From: Corynebacterium sp. p3-SID1056
GTDB lineage: Bacteria > Actinomycetota > Actinomycetes > Mycobacteriales > Mycobacteriaceae
Reading direction: 5' to 3'
Length of the DNA: 64,000 nucleotides
Assembly: GCF_025152525.1 (NCBI RefSeq)
Contig: NZ_JALXXL010000002.1
Location: 1 to 64,000, forward strand
The position numbers and the translations under genes are program-made. The notes beneath the pieces are model-generated. The model searched no databases. It saw only the letters and a list, made by a program, of their open reading frames with translations, and was not told the DNA's origin. Shown here in pieces: positions 43,807-53,273 of this stretch. Position 1 is the first letter of the stretch. Each line of letters opens with the position of its first letter.

Positions 43807-46800
43807 GTGGCAACCGTTTCAAATGTTCAAGGTAAGGCTCCGCAGTCGCTGGTCTACACGGCGATCGTGTCGGGCATCCTCGCCTTCGCCCTCCTCGTTC
43901 TCACCCCCTTCCTGCCGGTGAACCAGGTCCAGTCAAAGGTGTCCTGGCCGCAGCACGACACAGTCGCGTCGGTGAACGCGCCGCTGATTTCGCTGGCCCC
44001 GCAGGACGTGTCGCTGACCATCCCGATCAGCGCGGTCGACGAGCTGCGCGAGGGCCAGTCGACCATCCTGTCCACGCTGCCAGAGTCCTCCGAGGACGCG
44101 ACCTACCGCGGCCTATTTGTCACCTCCCCCGAGGGTGGCCTGGTGGTGTCTTCGCTGGACGAGGTGATCTTCGAGCTCAGCGCCGAAGAGGTCCGCGCAC
44201 TGCCGCGCGAGGCCGTCCTCGAGGTCCGCCAGACCGACGAGGGCATGACCGCAGCCATCCCGGGCACCACCTTTGTAGAGGAGTCCGAGGACGATTACCG
44301 CCCGCAGTTCACCGGCCTGTACACGGAGCTCAAACCCGAGGCCTCGGGCATGCTTATCGACGCCGGCCTGCACGCTTCCGTCGACATCAACTCCCGCTTC
44401 ACCTCGTCGCCGACCTTGGTCAAGCTCATCGCCATGTGCGGCGGGCTCATCGCCGCGCTGATCGGCCTGTGGTCGCTGCGCCGCCTCGACCGCTACGACG
44501 GGCGTAATCTGCCCGCCTTTGGCTCCCGCTGGCGCACCTTCACGCTTCTCGACGGCCTCGTTGTCGCCATCCTCGGCTTCTGGCACGTCTTCGGCGCGAA
44601 CACCTCGGACGACGGCTTCCTGCTCACCATGGCGCGCGTGGCCACCGAGTCGGACTACATGGCGAACTACTACCGCTGGTATGGCGTGCCGGAGGCCCCC
44701 TTCGGTTCCCCCTTCTACGACCTGCTGTCCCTGCTTTCGCACGTGACGACCGCCTCGATGTGGATGCGCCTGCCCACGCTCATCGCCGCGCTGTTGACGT
44801 GGTGGATCCTCTCCCGCGAGATCCTGCCGCGCCTGGGAACTGCGGTAGCGGACCGGCGGATGGCGCACTGGACGGCCGCTTTCGTTTTCCTGGCCTTCTG
44901 GCTTCCCTACAACAACGGCACCCGCCCGGAGCCGATCATCGCGCTCGGTCTCATCGCCACGTGGGCGCTGTTTGAGCGAACGATCGCGACTGACCGCCTC
45001 GCGCCGGCGGCATGGGGCACTGTCACGGCGGCGATCACGCTGGCGTGCGGCCCGACCGGCCTTGCGGCGGTCGGCGTGTTCCTCGTGTGCCTGCCGCAGG
45101 TGTTCCGCATTATGAACGCGCGCCGCCACATCGCGCCCGGCCTGGCGTATGTCGCCGTGTTCCTGGGCGCGGGCCTTGCCGTGTTCGTGCCGGTGTTTAA
45201 GGACCAGACGCTGGCGACCGTGCTGGAGGCAACCTCGGTGCGCGCCGAGGTCGGCCCGGCGCTCGAGTGGTACTCGGAGTGGGTGCGCTACGGCACGCTG
45301 TTCCAGCAGTCTGTCGACGGCTCGATGACGCGCCGCTTCCCCATGTTCGTTTTCCTGTTCTGCCTCATCCTCATCGGCTGGGCGGTCACCCGCTTCGGCA
45401 AGGTGCCGGGCGTGACCAAGGACGTGACCGGCCGCATGCTCTACATCGTGGGGCTGGCCACCTTCTTCCTCATGTTCACCCCGACGAAGTGGACGCACCA
45501 CTTCGGTATCTACGCCGGACTGGGCGGCGCAGTCGCGGCCCTGGGCGCGGTGGTGCTCTCGCATATCGCGCTGCAGTCCAAGCGCAACCGCACCCTCGCC
45601 ATCGCGGCGGTGTGCTTCCTCATGGCCATGACCCTGGCCGGGTGGAACGCCTGGTGGTACGTCTCCTCCTTCGGCGTGCCCTGGTGGGACAAGACAGTTC
45701 AGCTCAAGGGCGTGGAGGCGAACACGATCATGCTCGCCATCGCCCTGCTGATCGCCCTGGTGGGCGTGTTCCAGTCCTTCCGCAAGGACCAGACCGAGTA
45801 CAAGGTCGGCGGCAAGTGGGTCGGCATCATGTCGGCACCGATCGCGGTGATGGCGATCGCCATGGTCGCCTTCTCCTGCCTCACCTTCGTCAAGGCGTTT
45901 GCCTCCCAGGCCCCGGCGTATTCGGTGGGCATGGGCAACGTGCGCACGTTCGCCGGCGACCACTGCGCCCTGGCGAACGAGGTCCTGCTGGAGGAGAACA
46001 CGAACGATTCCTTCCTCACCCCGCTCGATGGCGTCCCGCTGGGCCGCTCCCTCGACGCGGGTAGCGAGTCGCGCGGCTTCACCCCGGACGGCGTGCCGGC
46101 CTTCATCGTGAGCGAGAACGCCAATGCTTCGGATTTGGCGGACAAGGAGGCGTCGACAAGCGATGACTCCTCTGAGACCGCGACCGAGGAGGACACCCCG
46201 AGCACCGCCGACCTGAGCGAAGAGAAGCAGTCGACGACGACCACGAACACGCAGGGCAACCGCCCCGACTCCATGCGCGGCATCAACGGCTCCACCGTGC
46301 GACTGCCCTTCAACCTGGACTACACGCGCGTGCCGGTGCTCGGCACCTTCGAGGACGATCCTTCCGCCGGCGCCAAGCTCACCACCACCTGGTACGAGCT
46401 GCCGGAGGCCAATGAGGACGCGCCGCTTTTGGTCACCTCCGTCGCCGGGCGCATCGCCCACCACGACATCAACGGCGTGGAGCAGGAAGGCACCGAGCTG
46501 AAGCTGGAATACGGCACACGCACCGACGGCGGCGTGGAGAAGCTCGGCGAAGTCGAAATGCTCGACCAGGGCCCGACCCCGCTCTGGCGCAACCTGCGCT
46601 ATCCGCTCGCTGACCTGCCAGAGGACGCCGACGTGGTCCGCCTGTCCGCCGAGGACACCTCGCTGGCGGAGAAGGACTGGATGGCGGTCACCCCGCTGCG
46701 CAACCCGCAGCTGGCACCACTTGGCGAGCGCTTCAACGCCGCAACCCCCGGCCTGCTCGACTGGTCCGTCGCCTTCCAGTACCCCTGCCAGCGCACCTTC

Positions 46801-47118
46801 AGCCACTACGCTGGCGTGACCGAAATCCCCGAGTTCCGCATCATGCCGGACGCGCCCGGCAAGCAGCAGCTCTCGGACTTCATGGACTTCTACGGCGGCG
46901 GCGCGCTATCGACCGCGGAGGCCGTGAACTACTCCTACGAGATCCCCGGCTACCTCAAGACCGACTGGCAGCGGGACTGGGGCTCGATTGCGAAGTACGA
47001 GCGCCGCACCAACTCCGTCGGCGACGTCCCGGTCAACGCGGACATCGACTACGATGAGGTGGTCCGATCGGGCTGGTGGACGCCGGGCCCGATGAAGATC
47101 CGCGATCCGGAAGAGTAA
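43807..47118 (+). CDS. emb: Arabinosyltransferase Emb (EmbC-like, single copy)
   Basis: 1103 residues. An N-terminal TM and extracytoplasmic domain (about 40-195) are followed by a GT-C bundle of about a dozen TMs (about 210-700) with the catalytic Asp pair in NTSDDGFLL, then a C-terminal carbohydrate-binding domain. It extends the arabinan chain. An acidic Ser/Thr/Glu stretch near residues 767-818 interrupts the C-terminal domain and looks like a flexible insert. GTG 43807 follows TAAGGT (43793-43798) by eight bases, favouring a leaderless start over TTG 43798. The cutinase gene follows six bases after the stop. Confidence 0.92.
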   Translation: MATVSNVQGKAPQSLVYTAIVSGILAFALLVLTPFLPVNQVQSKVSWPQHDTVASVNAPLISLAPQDVSLTIPISAVDELREGQSTILSTLPESSEDATYRGLFVTSPEGGLVVSSLDEVIFELSAEEVRALPREAVLEVRQTDEGMTAAIPGTTFVEESEDDYRPQFTGLYTELKPEASGMLIDAGLHASVDINSRFTSSPTLVKLIAMCGGLIAALIGLWSLRRLDRYDGRNLPAFGSRWRTFTLLDGLVVAILGFWHVFGANTSDDGFLLTMARVATESDYMANYYRWYGVPEAPFGSPFYDLLSLLSHVTTASMWMRLPTLIAALLTWWILSREILPRLGTAVADRRMAHWTAAFVFLAFWLPYNNGTRPEPIIALGLIATWALFERTIATDRLAPAAWGTVTAAITLACGPTGLAAVGVFLVCLPQVFRIMNARRHIAPGLAYVAVFLGAGLAVFVPVFKDQTLATVLEATSVRAEVGPALEWYSEWVRYGTLFQQSVDGSMTRRFPMFVFLFCLILIGWAVTRFGKVPGVTKDVTGRMLYIVGLATFFLMFTPTKWTHHFGIYAGLGGAVAALGAVVLSHIALQSKRNRTLAIAAVCFLMAMTLAGWNAWWYVSSFGVPWWDKTVQLKGVEANTIMLAIALLIALVGVFQSFRKDQTEYKVGGKWVGIMSAPIAVMAIAMVAFSCLTFVKAFASQAPAYSVGMGNVRTFAGDHCALANEVLLEENTNDSFLTPLDGVPLGRSLDAGSESRGFTPDGVPAFIVSENANASDLADKEASTSDDSSETATEEDTPSTADLSEEKQSTTTTNTQGNRPDSMRGINGSTVRLPFNLDYTRVPVLGTFEDDPSAGAKLTTTWYELPEANEDAPLLVTSVAGRIAHHDINGVEQEGTELKLEYGTRTDGGVEKLGEVEMLDQGPTPLWRNLRYPLADLPEDADVVRLSAEDTSLAEKDWMAVTPLRNPQLAPLGERFNAATPGLLDWSVAFQYPCQRTFSHYAGVTEIPEFRIMPDAPGKQQLSDFMDFYGGGALSTAEAVNYSYEIPGYLKTDWQRDWGSIAKYERRTNSVGDVPVNADIDYDEVVRSGWWTPGPMKIRDPEE

Positions 47119-47124
47119 AACCCC

Positions 47125-47979
47125 ATGCGCCTTTCCCGCCTGGCAGCGGCGGTCGCTGCTGCGCTCATCACGCTCAGCCCAGCGACTGCCGCGACCGCCG
47201 CCCCGATCCAGCCCTCCGAAAACACGGAACAGCTGGTGGACCAAGAGGGCTGCACCAACAAGTACCTCATTGCCGTGCCGGGCGGGGCGAACACTGCCCC
47301 CGGCATCCCGAACGCGATGCCGCACGGCGGCAACGTCTTCCTCACCGGCATCCTCACCCAGCTGGGAACCAATGGAAAGGTCCAGCCGCTGTGGGTGTCC
47401 TACCACGCCACCCCGTTCGCGGCGAACAACTACTACGCCTCCTCGGCAGACGGGTACAAGGAGACGGTGCGCACGGTGCGCCGCCTGTCGAACGCGTGTC
47501 CCGGTGCCACCTTCAGCTTCACCGGCTACTCGCTCGGCGCAGACATCGCCGCGCGCCTGTTGCGTGACATCGCCCACGGCAACGGCCCCATCACGCCGGA
47601 GCGCGTCGACTCCGCCGCGCTGTTCGCCAACCCCTACCAGGGCGATAACGGGGCCGTCCTCTCTCGCATTACCTCGCCCGCGTCCCGAGGCGCGCTCGGC
47701 GAGCTCAAGGGCGGCTACGGCGAGTTGGGCCCGCGGGTACTCGAGATCTGCAACGGCTCCGACATCGTGTGCTCCACCCGGGAAAGCTACCGCCCGCTGG
47801 TCGCGCCCGCGCTGAAGACGAACTTGCGCAGCGGCCAGCTGCCGGCGCAGCAATTCAACGAGCTCTTCCGCTCCCTCGGCGTCGGTTCGCTGGGAGTCTT
47901 CCGCGGGATGGGCGCGCACGGCCACTACACCCTGTGGGACCAGCGCGAGGCCTCGGATTGGATTATCTCGCACGCCTAA
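47125..47979 (+). CDS. Secreted cutinase-family esterase/lipase
   Basis: 284 residues with a signal peptide (1-26, ending ATAAP). Alpha/beta hydrolase of the cutinase family: nucleophile Ser near residue 136 in TGYSLGAD, Asp in NGSDIVCS and His in GAHGHYTLWD. Four cysteines could form the two family disulfides. The envelope location and place after emb match Rv3802c, a phospholipase/thioesterase needed for mycolate metabolism. The exact lipid substrate is not shown by the sequence. Confidence 0.85.
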   Translation: MRLSRLAAAVAAALITLSPATAATAAPIQPSENTEQLVDQEGCTNKYLIAVPGGANTAPGIPNAMPHGGNVFLTGILTQLGTNGKVQPLWVSYHATPFAANNYYASSADGYKETVRTVRRLSNACPGATFSFTGYSLGADIAARLLRDIAHGNGPITPERVDSAALFANPYQGDNGAVLSRITSPASRGALGELKGGYGELGPRVLEICNGSDIVCSTRESYRPLVAPALKTNLRSGQLPAQQFNELFRSLGVGSLGVFRGMGAHGHYTLWDQREASDWIISHA

Positions 47980-47997
47980 ACCCGTTAGAGTGGGGGC

Positions 47998-49893
47998 ATG
48001 CACGACTTATTTGAGCTAGTCAACGGCACCTGGGTGCGCGAGCACGAAATTCCCGCCGACCGCGGTATCGACGGGGCGTTCTACGCCCTGCGCGACAAGT
48101 CGGAAGAAGACGTTCGCGCCCTGCTGCAGCAAGACGACAGTCTCGGGGCCACCCTGTACGCGTCCTTCATGGACACCGACACCGTCAACGGAGCAGGAAT
48201 CACTCCCCTGGATGCGGACCTGGCCAAACTTTCGGTGAAAAGTGTGGAGGACTTCGTCCGCGCGCTCGGGGAGCTTGAACGGGTCGGTATCGGGGCTCCG
48301 CTCACTTACTGGGTAGAGAAGGACTCGCAGTCCGAGGACGCCGTCGCCTACCTCGTCCAGTCCGGGCTGGGTTTGCCGGACGAGGCCTACTACCGCGCCG
48401 AGGAGCATGCGGAGACACTTTCCGCCTACAAGGAGCACGTGGCGCGCATGCTCGGCTTCCTGCCGCCGATGTACCTGCTGGGCCTGGACCCGGCAACTGC
48501 TGCGGAGCGCATCGTCAACCTCGAGACCAGCCTCGCCGGCAGCCACTGGGACGTGGTGCGCGCCCGCGACGCGATGGCCACCTACAACCCGACCACCGTG
48601 GATGCACTACCGACGAACGTGCAGGCGATGCTGCGCGCCTCAGGCCTCCCTGACGGCAAGGTCGTCGCGATGATGCCCTCCTACATTGAGGACCTGGAAG
48701 CGATGCTGCGCCCCGAAACACTGGCGGATTGGCAGCTGTGGGCCGCGTGGAACATCCTGCGCGCCCGCGCCGGCGTGCTCACCGAGGAGATCGGGCAGGC
48801 CAACTTCGAGTTCTACGGTACGAAGCTCTCCGGGGCGACCGAGCAGCGCGACCGTTGGAAGCGCGCCGTCGGGCTCGCCGAGTCCTTGGTGGGCGAGGAG
48901 ATTGGGCAGGCGTACGTCGCCAAGCATTTCCCGCCCTCGAGCAAGCAGCACATGCTCGAGCTGGTGGACTACCTGCTCGCCGCCTACCGCGAGCGCATCA
49001 GCGCGCTGGACTGGATGACCGAGGGCACGCGCGAGCGCGCGCTGGAGAAGCTCGGGCAGTTCCAGGCGAAGATTGGCTACCCGGACCGCTGGCGCAGCTT
49101 CGACGGCCTGGACTTTGATCCGGAGCATTTGGTCGACAACGTTCGCCGCGGCAGCGCATTCGAGCACGACTACCAGCTGGCGAAGATTGGCAAACCAAGC
49201 GATCGCTCCGAGTGGGTGACCACCCCGCAGACGGTCAACGCCTTTTACAACCCGGTGGTCAACGACATCACCTTCCCCGCCGCGATCCTGCAGCCGCCCT
49301 TCTTCGATCCGGAAGCGGACGCCGCCGAGAACTTCGGCGCGATCGGCGCGGTCATTGGCCACGAGATCGGCCACGGCTTCGACGACCAGGGCTCGCGCTA
49401 CGACGGCGCAGGCAACCTCAACTCTTGGTGGACCGACGAGGACCGTGCGAACTTCGAGGCGCTGACCAAGCAGCTGGTCGAGCAGTTCGACGGCCTGGTC
49501 CCGTCCGTGCTTGGCGAGGGCTCCCAGGGCGTCAACGGCGAGTTCACCCTCGGCGAAAACATCGGTGATCTCGGCGGGCTCGGCATCGCAGTCGTCGCAT
49601 ACCAGCGCTACCTCAAGGAACGCTCGCTTGACGACGGCCCACTCGCCCCCTTCGGCGACCTCGACGGCGAATACACCGGGTTCCAGCGCCTCTTTCTCGC
49701 CTGGGCCCGCGTCTGGCGCTCGAAGACCCGCCCGGAGATGGCGGCACAGCTGCTCGCCATCGACCCGCACTCGCCAAACGAGTTCCGCTGCAACGTGATT
49801 GCCGCCAACGTCGCCGAGTTCTACGACGCGTTCGAGGTAGAGCCCGGCTCCAAGATGTGGATCGCGCCGGAGAAGCGGGTGAGGATTTGGTAG
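47998..49893 (+). CDS. pepO: M13-family zinc metallopeptidase (PepO/neprilysin type)
   Basis: 631 residues without signal peptide, so probably cytosolic. The zinc motif HEIGH is at about 456-460 in IGHEIGHGFDDQGSRYD, the third ligand Glu is in GENIGDLGGL, and the substrate-site NAFYNP stretch is near 412. It should cleave short peptides. TAGAGT lies six bases before ATG 47998. The next gene begins inside its last codons. Confidence 0.9.
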   Translation: MHDLFELVNGTWVREHEIPADRGIDGAFYALRDKSEEDVRALLQQDDSLGATLYASFMDTDTVNGAGITPLDADLAKLSVKSVEDFVRALGELERVGIGAPLTYWVEKDSQSEDAVAYLVQSGLGLPDEAYYRAEEHAETLSAYKEHVARMLGFLPPMYLLGLDPATAAERIVNLETSLAGSHWDVVRARDAMATYNPTTVDALPTNVQAMLRASGLPDGKVVAMMPSYIEDLEAMLRPETLADWQLWAAWNILRARAGVLTEEIGQANFEFYGTKLSGATEQRDRWKRAVGLAESLVGEEIGQAYVAKHFPPSSKQHMLELVDYLLAAYRERISALDWMTEGTRERALEKLGQFQAKIGYPDRWRSFDGLDFDPEHLVDNVRRGSAFEHDYQLAKIGKPSDRSEWVTTPQTVNAFYNPVVNDITFPAAILQPPFFDPEADAAENFGAIGAVIGHEIGHGFDDQGSRYDGAGNLNSWWTDEDRANFEALTKQLVEQFDGLVPSVLGEGSQGVNGEFTLGENIGDLGGLGIAVVAYQRYLKERSLDDGPLAPFGDLDGEYTGFQRLFLAWARVWRSKTRPEMAAQLLAIDPHSPNEFRCNVIAANVAEFYDAFEVEPGSKMWIAPEKRVRIW

Positions 49894-50585
49894 ACGAGTA
49901 CCCGGAGAACATCCAGGGCGACCCGAATTTCAACGTCGGCGGCGTCGATCGACAGCTGCCTGACGACCTGCAGCTCGAGCAGCTCCGCAGCTACATCGAG
50001 TCCACCTACGATCCGGATTCCCCCCAGTACCTCGCGCTGCTGCCGGACCGCATCACGCACGCGGCCATGCTCATGCTCGGCTCCGCGGTCGACCACACGA
50101 TGCCGGGCGTGGCCTACACCGACAAGATTTCGCAGAAAAGTTGCGAGCTGGGGGAAATCTTCGGCGACTCCGCGTCCTGGATCATCAGCCTGTGGGACGG
50201 CCCGCACGTTGCAAAGGACCACTTCTTCCGCCCGGAAGCGGCAGCACTCGCGCAGCTTTCCGGGTGCACAGTGTTGGACGTGGACGACGTTGGGGACGCA
50301 AGTTCCGCCGTAGCTTTCGCCCGAAACTCTGGCGCAAAGACAGTTGCCGTGTGGGCGTTTTCCTCTGGGTGTGACTACGTTCCGAAAGATATCGACAAAG
50401 TCGCATTCACTTTTCCCACAAAAGTCGTGCGCCTCGATGTGCCCACCTTTACCCAGGTCGGCACCGAGGACTCGATCGGGATGAAAATCGAAGGCGCGCA
50501 GACCTACCACTCGACGCACTACATCCAGACGCCGGCGGAGGCCCGTCGAAAAGTGCGCGACCTCGCCGAGTTTTTCCGCGCCTAG
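49857..50585 (+). CDS. Uncharacterised protein (up to 242 residues)
   Basis: No recognised domain. It is soluble, with an N-terminal acidic part and alternating strand/helix segments (GCTVLDVDDVGDASSAVAF, KTVAVWAFSSGCDYV) that look alpha/beta. The start is uncertain: ATG 49857 lies inside the M13 peptidase gene, whereas TTG 49887 (overlapping that stop) would give 232 residues. A palindrome copy lies at 50409. Its stop shares CTAG with the convergent VOC gene. Confidence 0.6.
   Translation: MDRAGEAGEDLVDEYPENIQGDPNFNVGGVDRQLPDDLQLEQLRSYIESTYDPDSPQYLALLPDRITHAAMLMLGSAVDHTMPGVAYTDKISQKSCELGEIFGDSASWIISLWDGPHVAKDHFFRPEAAALAQLSGCTVLDVDDVGDASSAVAFARNSGAKTVAVWAFSSGCDYVPKDIDKVAFTFPTKVVRLDVPTFTQVGTEDSIGMKIEGAQTYHSTHYIQTPAEARRKVRDLAEFFRA
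50409..50425. repeat. Dispersed palindrome copy inside the 49857 gene
   Basis: ACTTTT-CCCAC-AAAAGT, read as F-T-F-P-T-K-V in the gene. Confidence 0.7.
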
Positions 50586-51307
50586 AGCTCGAGCACCGAG
50601 TCCGCCTCGCTGAAGTCCTCCGGGGCGGGCTCGGGGGCCTCGACGAGGAAGGCGTGGGCGCCAGTCGGGTCCTGCATGGCGAGCATCGGGCCGAAGGGCG
50701 AATCGCCCGGGCCTGCGAGGACCTTGCCGCCGAGCATTTCGACCTGTTGGCGCGCTTCAGTGATATTAGAAACGCCCAAAAAGCTCTGCCAGCCGACGGG
50801 GTTGTCCTCCACGCGCATGCCGAGGAAAGGCGACCCACCTTCCATCGCGAGGTAGTACCCCTCCGACTCCTTGATCTCCCAATCGAAGAGGTCGCCGTAG
50901 AAGTCGATGGCCTGCAGGTTCGGGGCGCTGTACTCGTACCACACCGGCACCCCCGGCTCGCCGGCCGCGACGAACTGCTCCTCGCCGGCAGGCTCGATCA
51001 GGCCGAAGACGCCGCCCGCCGGGTCCTGGCACACGTGCATCCGGCCCAGCGACACCTCGGAGGAGGCGACAACTTTTCCGCCAAACTTTTCCACATCGGC
51101 GTTGCCCAAGAAGTAGGTCACCCACGCGGGTGGCTCGCCTGGCACAATGCCCGCGACTGGCAGGCCTTGCTTCTTCGCTACTCGATAGCTCTCGCCGGTG
51201 GTCTCCCAGCCGAGCAGCTTGGAGTAGAAGTAGGTCGATTTCTGCTGGTCTGGTGTGAGCAGGTCCTGCCAGTAGGGCATTCCGGGCTCGGCACTGAAAG
51301 CGGGCAT
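50582..51307 (-). CDS. Two-domain VOC (glyoxalase-like) protein
   Basis: 241 residues made of two VOC halves (about 10-115 and 125-230). Each has the beta-alpha-beta-beta-beta pattern with a W/Y-Y-x-L-L/F-G-W start (STYFYSKLLGWE and AIDFYGDLFDWE) and a D-P-x-G-x-x-x end (QDPAGGVFGLIEP, QDPTGAHAFLVEA). This type is often annotated as glyoxalase or 27 kDa antigen-like; metal dependence and substrate are unknown. ATG 51307 has GGAGGA at good spacing. Confidence 0.8.
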   Translation of the reverse strand: MPAFSAEPGMPYWQDLLTPDQQKSTYFYSKLLGWETTGESYRVAKKQGLPVAGIVPGEPPAWVTYFLGNADVEKFGGKVVASSEVSLGRMHVCQDPAGGVFGLIEPAGEEQFVAAGEPGVPVWYEYSAPNLQAIDFYGDLFDWEIKESEGYYLAMEGGSPFLGMRVEDNPVGWQSFLGVSNITEARQQVEMLGGKVLAGPGDSPFGPMLAMQDPTGAHAFLVEAPEPAPEDFSEADSVLEL

Positions 51308-51350
51308 GAAAGGGTCCTCCAACCTGAAGAAGTGAAAAGCCCATCGTAGT

Positions 51351-51644
51351 TTAGGGCAGGTTGCGCCACTTTTCCGGGTCGAAATCGTCGTTGGCGGTGC
51401 GTTCGTCGAAGTAGTCTTGGTCTTCAGCGTCTTCGCCGCCGGTGACGACGGTGGCGGAGGTGCCGCCGAGGTGGACCACGTCGGCGTCGCTAAGCAAATG
51501 GCCCCGGGAGGTGACGACCTCGCCGTTGACCTGCACCTCGCCGGCCGCGATGACTTCCTTTGCGTGGCCGCCAGACTCGACGAGGTTCGCGAGTTTGAGG
51601 AACTGGCCGAGCCGGATCGAGTCCCCGGAAATTGCGACATCCAT
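51351..51644 (-). CDS. S4-domain RNA-binding protein, YbcJ-like
   Basis: 97 residues. The S4 fold lies at about 10-62 (IRLGQFLKLANLVESGGHAK, then GEVQVNGEVVTSRGHLL), followed by an acidic tail. This matches small YbcJ/YaaA-type proteins thought to bind structured RNA. The GGA/VQVNG segment is the conserved S4 loop. It is one base downstream of the YbjQ gene stop and probably co-transcribed. Confidence 0.82.
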   Translation of the reverse strand: MDVAISGDSIRLGQFLKLANLVESGGHAKEVIAAGEVQVNGEVVTSRGHLLSDADVVHLGGTSATVVTGGEDAEDQDYFDERTANDDFDPEKWRNLP

Positions 51645-51645
51645 G

Positions 51646-51942
51646 CTAGGCCAACTTCACTGCCGTGCCGGTAGCGGTGACCATGAGCAGCCCACTGTCG
51701 GCACCGATCGTGTCGTACTGGACGTCGACGGAAACCACTGCGTCGGCGCCCATCTGCTGGGCGCGGTTCCACAGCTCGTTGAGCGCGGAGTCGCGGGCCT
51801 GGCTGACCTCGCCCTCCTGGGACTGGACGCGGCCGGCGAAGTCGCGGAACATTGCCATGCCGACAATGGTTTCGCCACCGATCACGCGCATATACTCCGT
51901 GATCTGTCGGCCTTCAACGTTTGGAGTCATTGTCAAAATCAT
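51646..51942 (-). CDS. YbjQ/UPF0145-family protein
   Basis: 98 residues matching the YbjQ family, with GGETIVGMAMFRDFAGRV followed by a helix with ARDSALNELWNRAQQMGADAV and a final beta-strand V-x-V-x-Y-D. Members form pentamers; their role is unknown. TATCAT stands seven bases before ATG 51942 on the minus strand, so it is probably leaderless; a second ATG is 12 bases in. Confidence 0.82.
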   Translation of the reverse strand: MILTMTPNVEGRQITEYMRVIGGETIVGMAMFRDFAGRVQSQEGEVSQARDSALNELWNRAQQMGADAVVSVDVQYDTIGADSGLLMVTATGTAVKLA

Positions 51943-51959
51943 ATGACCAATGATAACTG

Positions 51960-52673
51960 CTATCGCTCGGACTGGTCAGTCGGCATGATGTTCAGACTGT
52001 CAATGTTGACGTGCGGCGGCAGGCTCGCCACCCACCGGATCGCCTCCGCGATGTCCTCCGCGGTGAGGTTGAGCTTGCCCTCGTAGACCGCGTCGGCCTT
52101 TGCCTTATCGCCCGCGAAACGGTTGAGCGAGAACTCAGTCTTGACGCGGCCCGGGTCGATCTCAGTGACGCGGATGCCCTGCTCCGCCTCTTCGCGGCGG
52201 AACGCGCGCGTGATGCCGCGCAGACCGTACTTCGCCGCGTTGTAGCCGGATCCGCCCTTGTACGCGTCCGTGCCGGCAACCGATCCGATGTTGATCACCA
52301 GCCCCTTCGACGCCTTGATCTGCGGGTACAGCGCGCGGGTGACGCGCATTGTGCCCATCACGTTGGTGGCAAACATCCACTCCCAGTCCGCGTCAGACGC
52401 GTCCCGCAGGTAGTCCAGCTGCTTCGCCCCGCCCGCATTGTTGACCACCAGGTCGACTCGCTCAAGCTGGGCCGCAAGCTTATCGACGCTCACCTGATCC
52501 GTCACATCCAACTCAACCGCAACCCCGCCGATCTCCTTTGCGATCACCTCGCACTTGTCGAGGCGCCGCGCCGCGACGACGACGTGCCACCCGTCGTTTG
52601 CCAACGCTCGCGCCGCCGCCGCGCCAATACCTGCAGATCCGCCAGTGACTACTGCTACTTTCTGGGCCACCAT
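51960..52673 (-). CDS. Short-chain dehydrogenase/reductase, YdfG-like
   Basis: 237 residues. The cofactor motif is VTGGSAGIGAAAARAL (8-23), with NNAG (near 78), Ser in INIGSVAGTD and YxxxK in YNAAKYG (near 148). The sequence pattern is near YdfG-type 3-hydroxy acid dehydrogenases acting with NADP. The physiological substrate is not known. It lies four bases after the stop of the LysE-type gene in the same direction. Confidence 0.82.
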   Translation of the reverse strand: MVAQKVAVVTGGSAGIGAAAARALANDGWHVVVAARRLDKCEVIAKEIGGVAVELDVTDQVSVDKLAAQLERVDLVVNNAGGAKQLDYLRDASDADWEWMFATNVMGTMRVTRALYPQIKASKGLVINIGSVAGTDAYKGGSGYNAAKYGLRGITRAFRREEAEQGIRVTEIDPGRVKTEFSLNRFAGDKAKADAVYEGKLNLTAEDIAEAIRWVASLPPHVNIDSLNIMPTDQSER

Positions 52674-52677
52674 GCGG

Positions 52678-53256
52678 TTAGGATAACAAGATGGTTCGCG
52701 CGCCGCTGAGAATCATCCACACTGCCAGTGCCACAAAGATCGCGCCGGTGACTCTATCCACCACGTGTCCGTACTGTGCAATAACTCCGCCCAACTTTGC
52801 GGCCAAAAGTGCAAAGCCGACGAACCAGACCGCGCCAGTCACGATCAGGAGGATCGCTTCAAGTGCGCCAGCGTTGAACTGGGCGAAGATCGCGCCGAAG
52901 AAGAGGATGGCTTTCGGGTTGGAAAGGTTCGTCGCCAAGCCGAGGCGAAAGGGCTTGCGCACGCTCGCCGCCGCCGGCACGTTCGGATTACTGGCATTAC
53001 GGATGGCGCTCCACCCCATCCAGCCGAGGTACGCGCCGCCAACCAGCTGCAGCACCGCCAGAATCTGCGGAAATGTATTCACGAGCGCGCTGAGCCCGGC
53101 TGTCGACGCCACGATCCAGAAGGTGTTGCCCACCATGATCCCCAGCGCGCACAGCACCCCGGCGCGCCGATCCTTCGTTCCGACGCGGATCAGCTGGAAG
53201 AGGTCCGGGCCCGGGCTCGCAATTGCCGCGATCCACGTGGCGAGTAGCAAAAACAT
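52678..53256 (-). CDS. LysE/RhtB-family amino-acid exporter
   Basis: 192 residues, six TM segments, with the family motif SPGPDLFQLIRVGTKDRRAG near the N-terminus and LSNPKAILFFGAIFAQF in the middle. The family exports amino acids such as lysine, threonine or homoserine lactones. The first codons may lie further upstream, since family members often have four to eight residues more. A one-mismatch copy of the palindrome lies at 52794. Confidence 0.82.
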   Translation of the reverse strand: MFLLLATWIAAIASPGPDLFQLIRVGTKDRRAGVLCALGIMVGNTFWIVASTAGLSALVNTFPQILAVLQLVGGAYLGWMGWSAIRNASNPNVPAAASVRKPFRLGLATNLSNPKAILFFGAIFAQFNAGALEAILLIVTGAVWFVGFALLAAKLGGVIAQYGHVVDRVTGAIFVALAVWMILSGARTILLS

Positions 53257-53273
53257 GCACCTACCCTAGCCGC

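Noticed and set aside
44113..46806. An 897-codon open frame antisense to emb
   Set aside because: Shadow frame: composition is Gly/Arg/Glu/His-rich and emb is clearly the coding strand.
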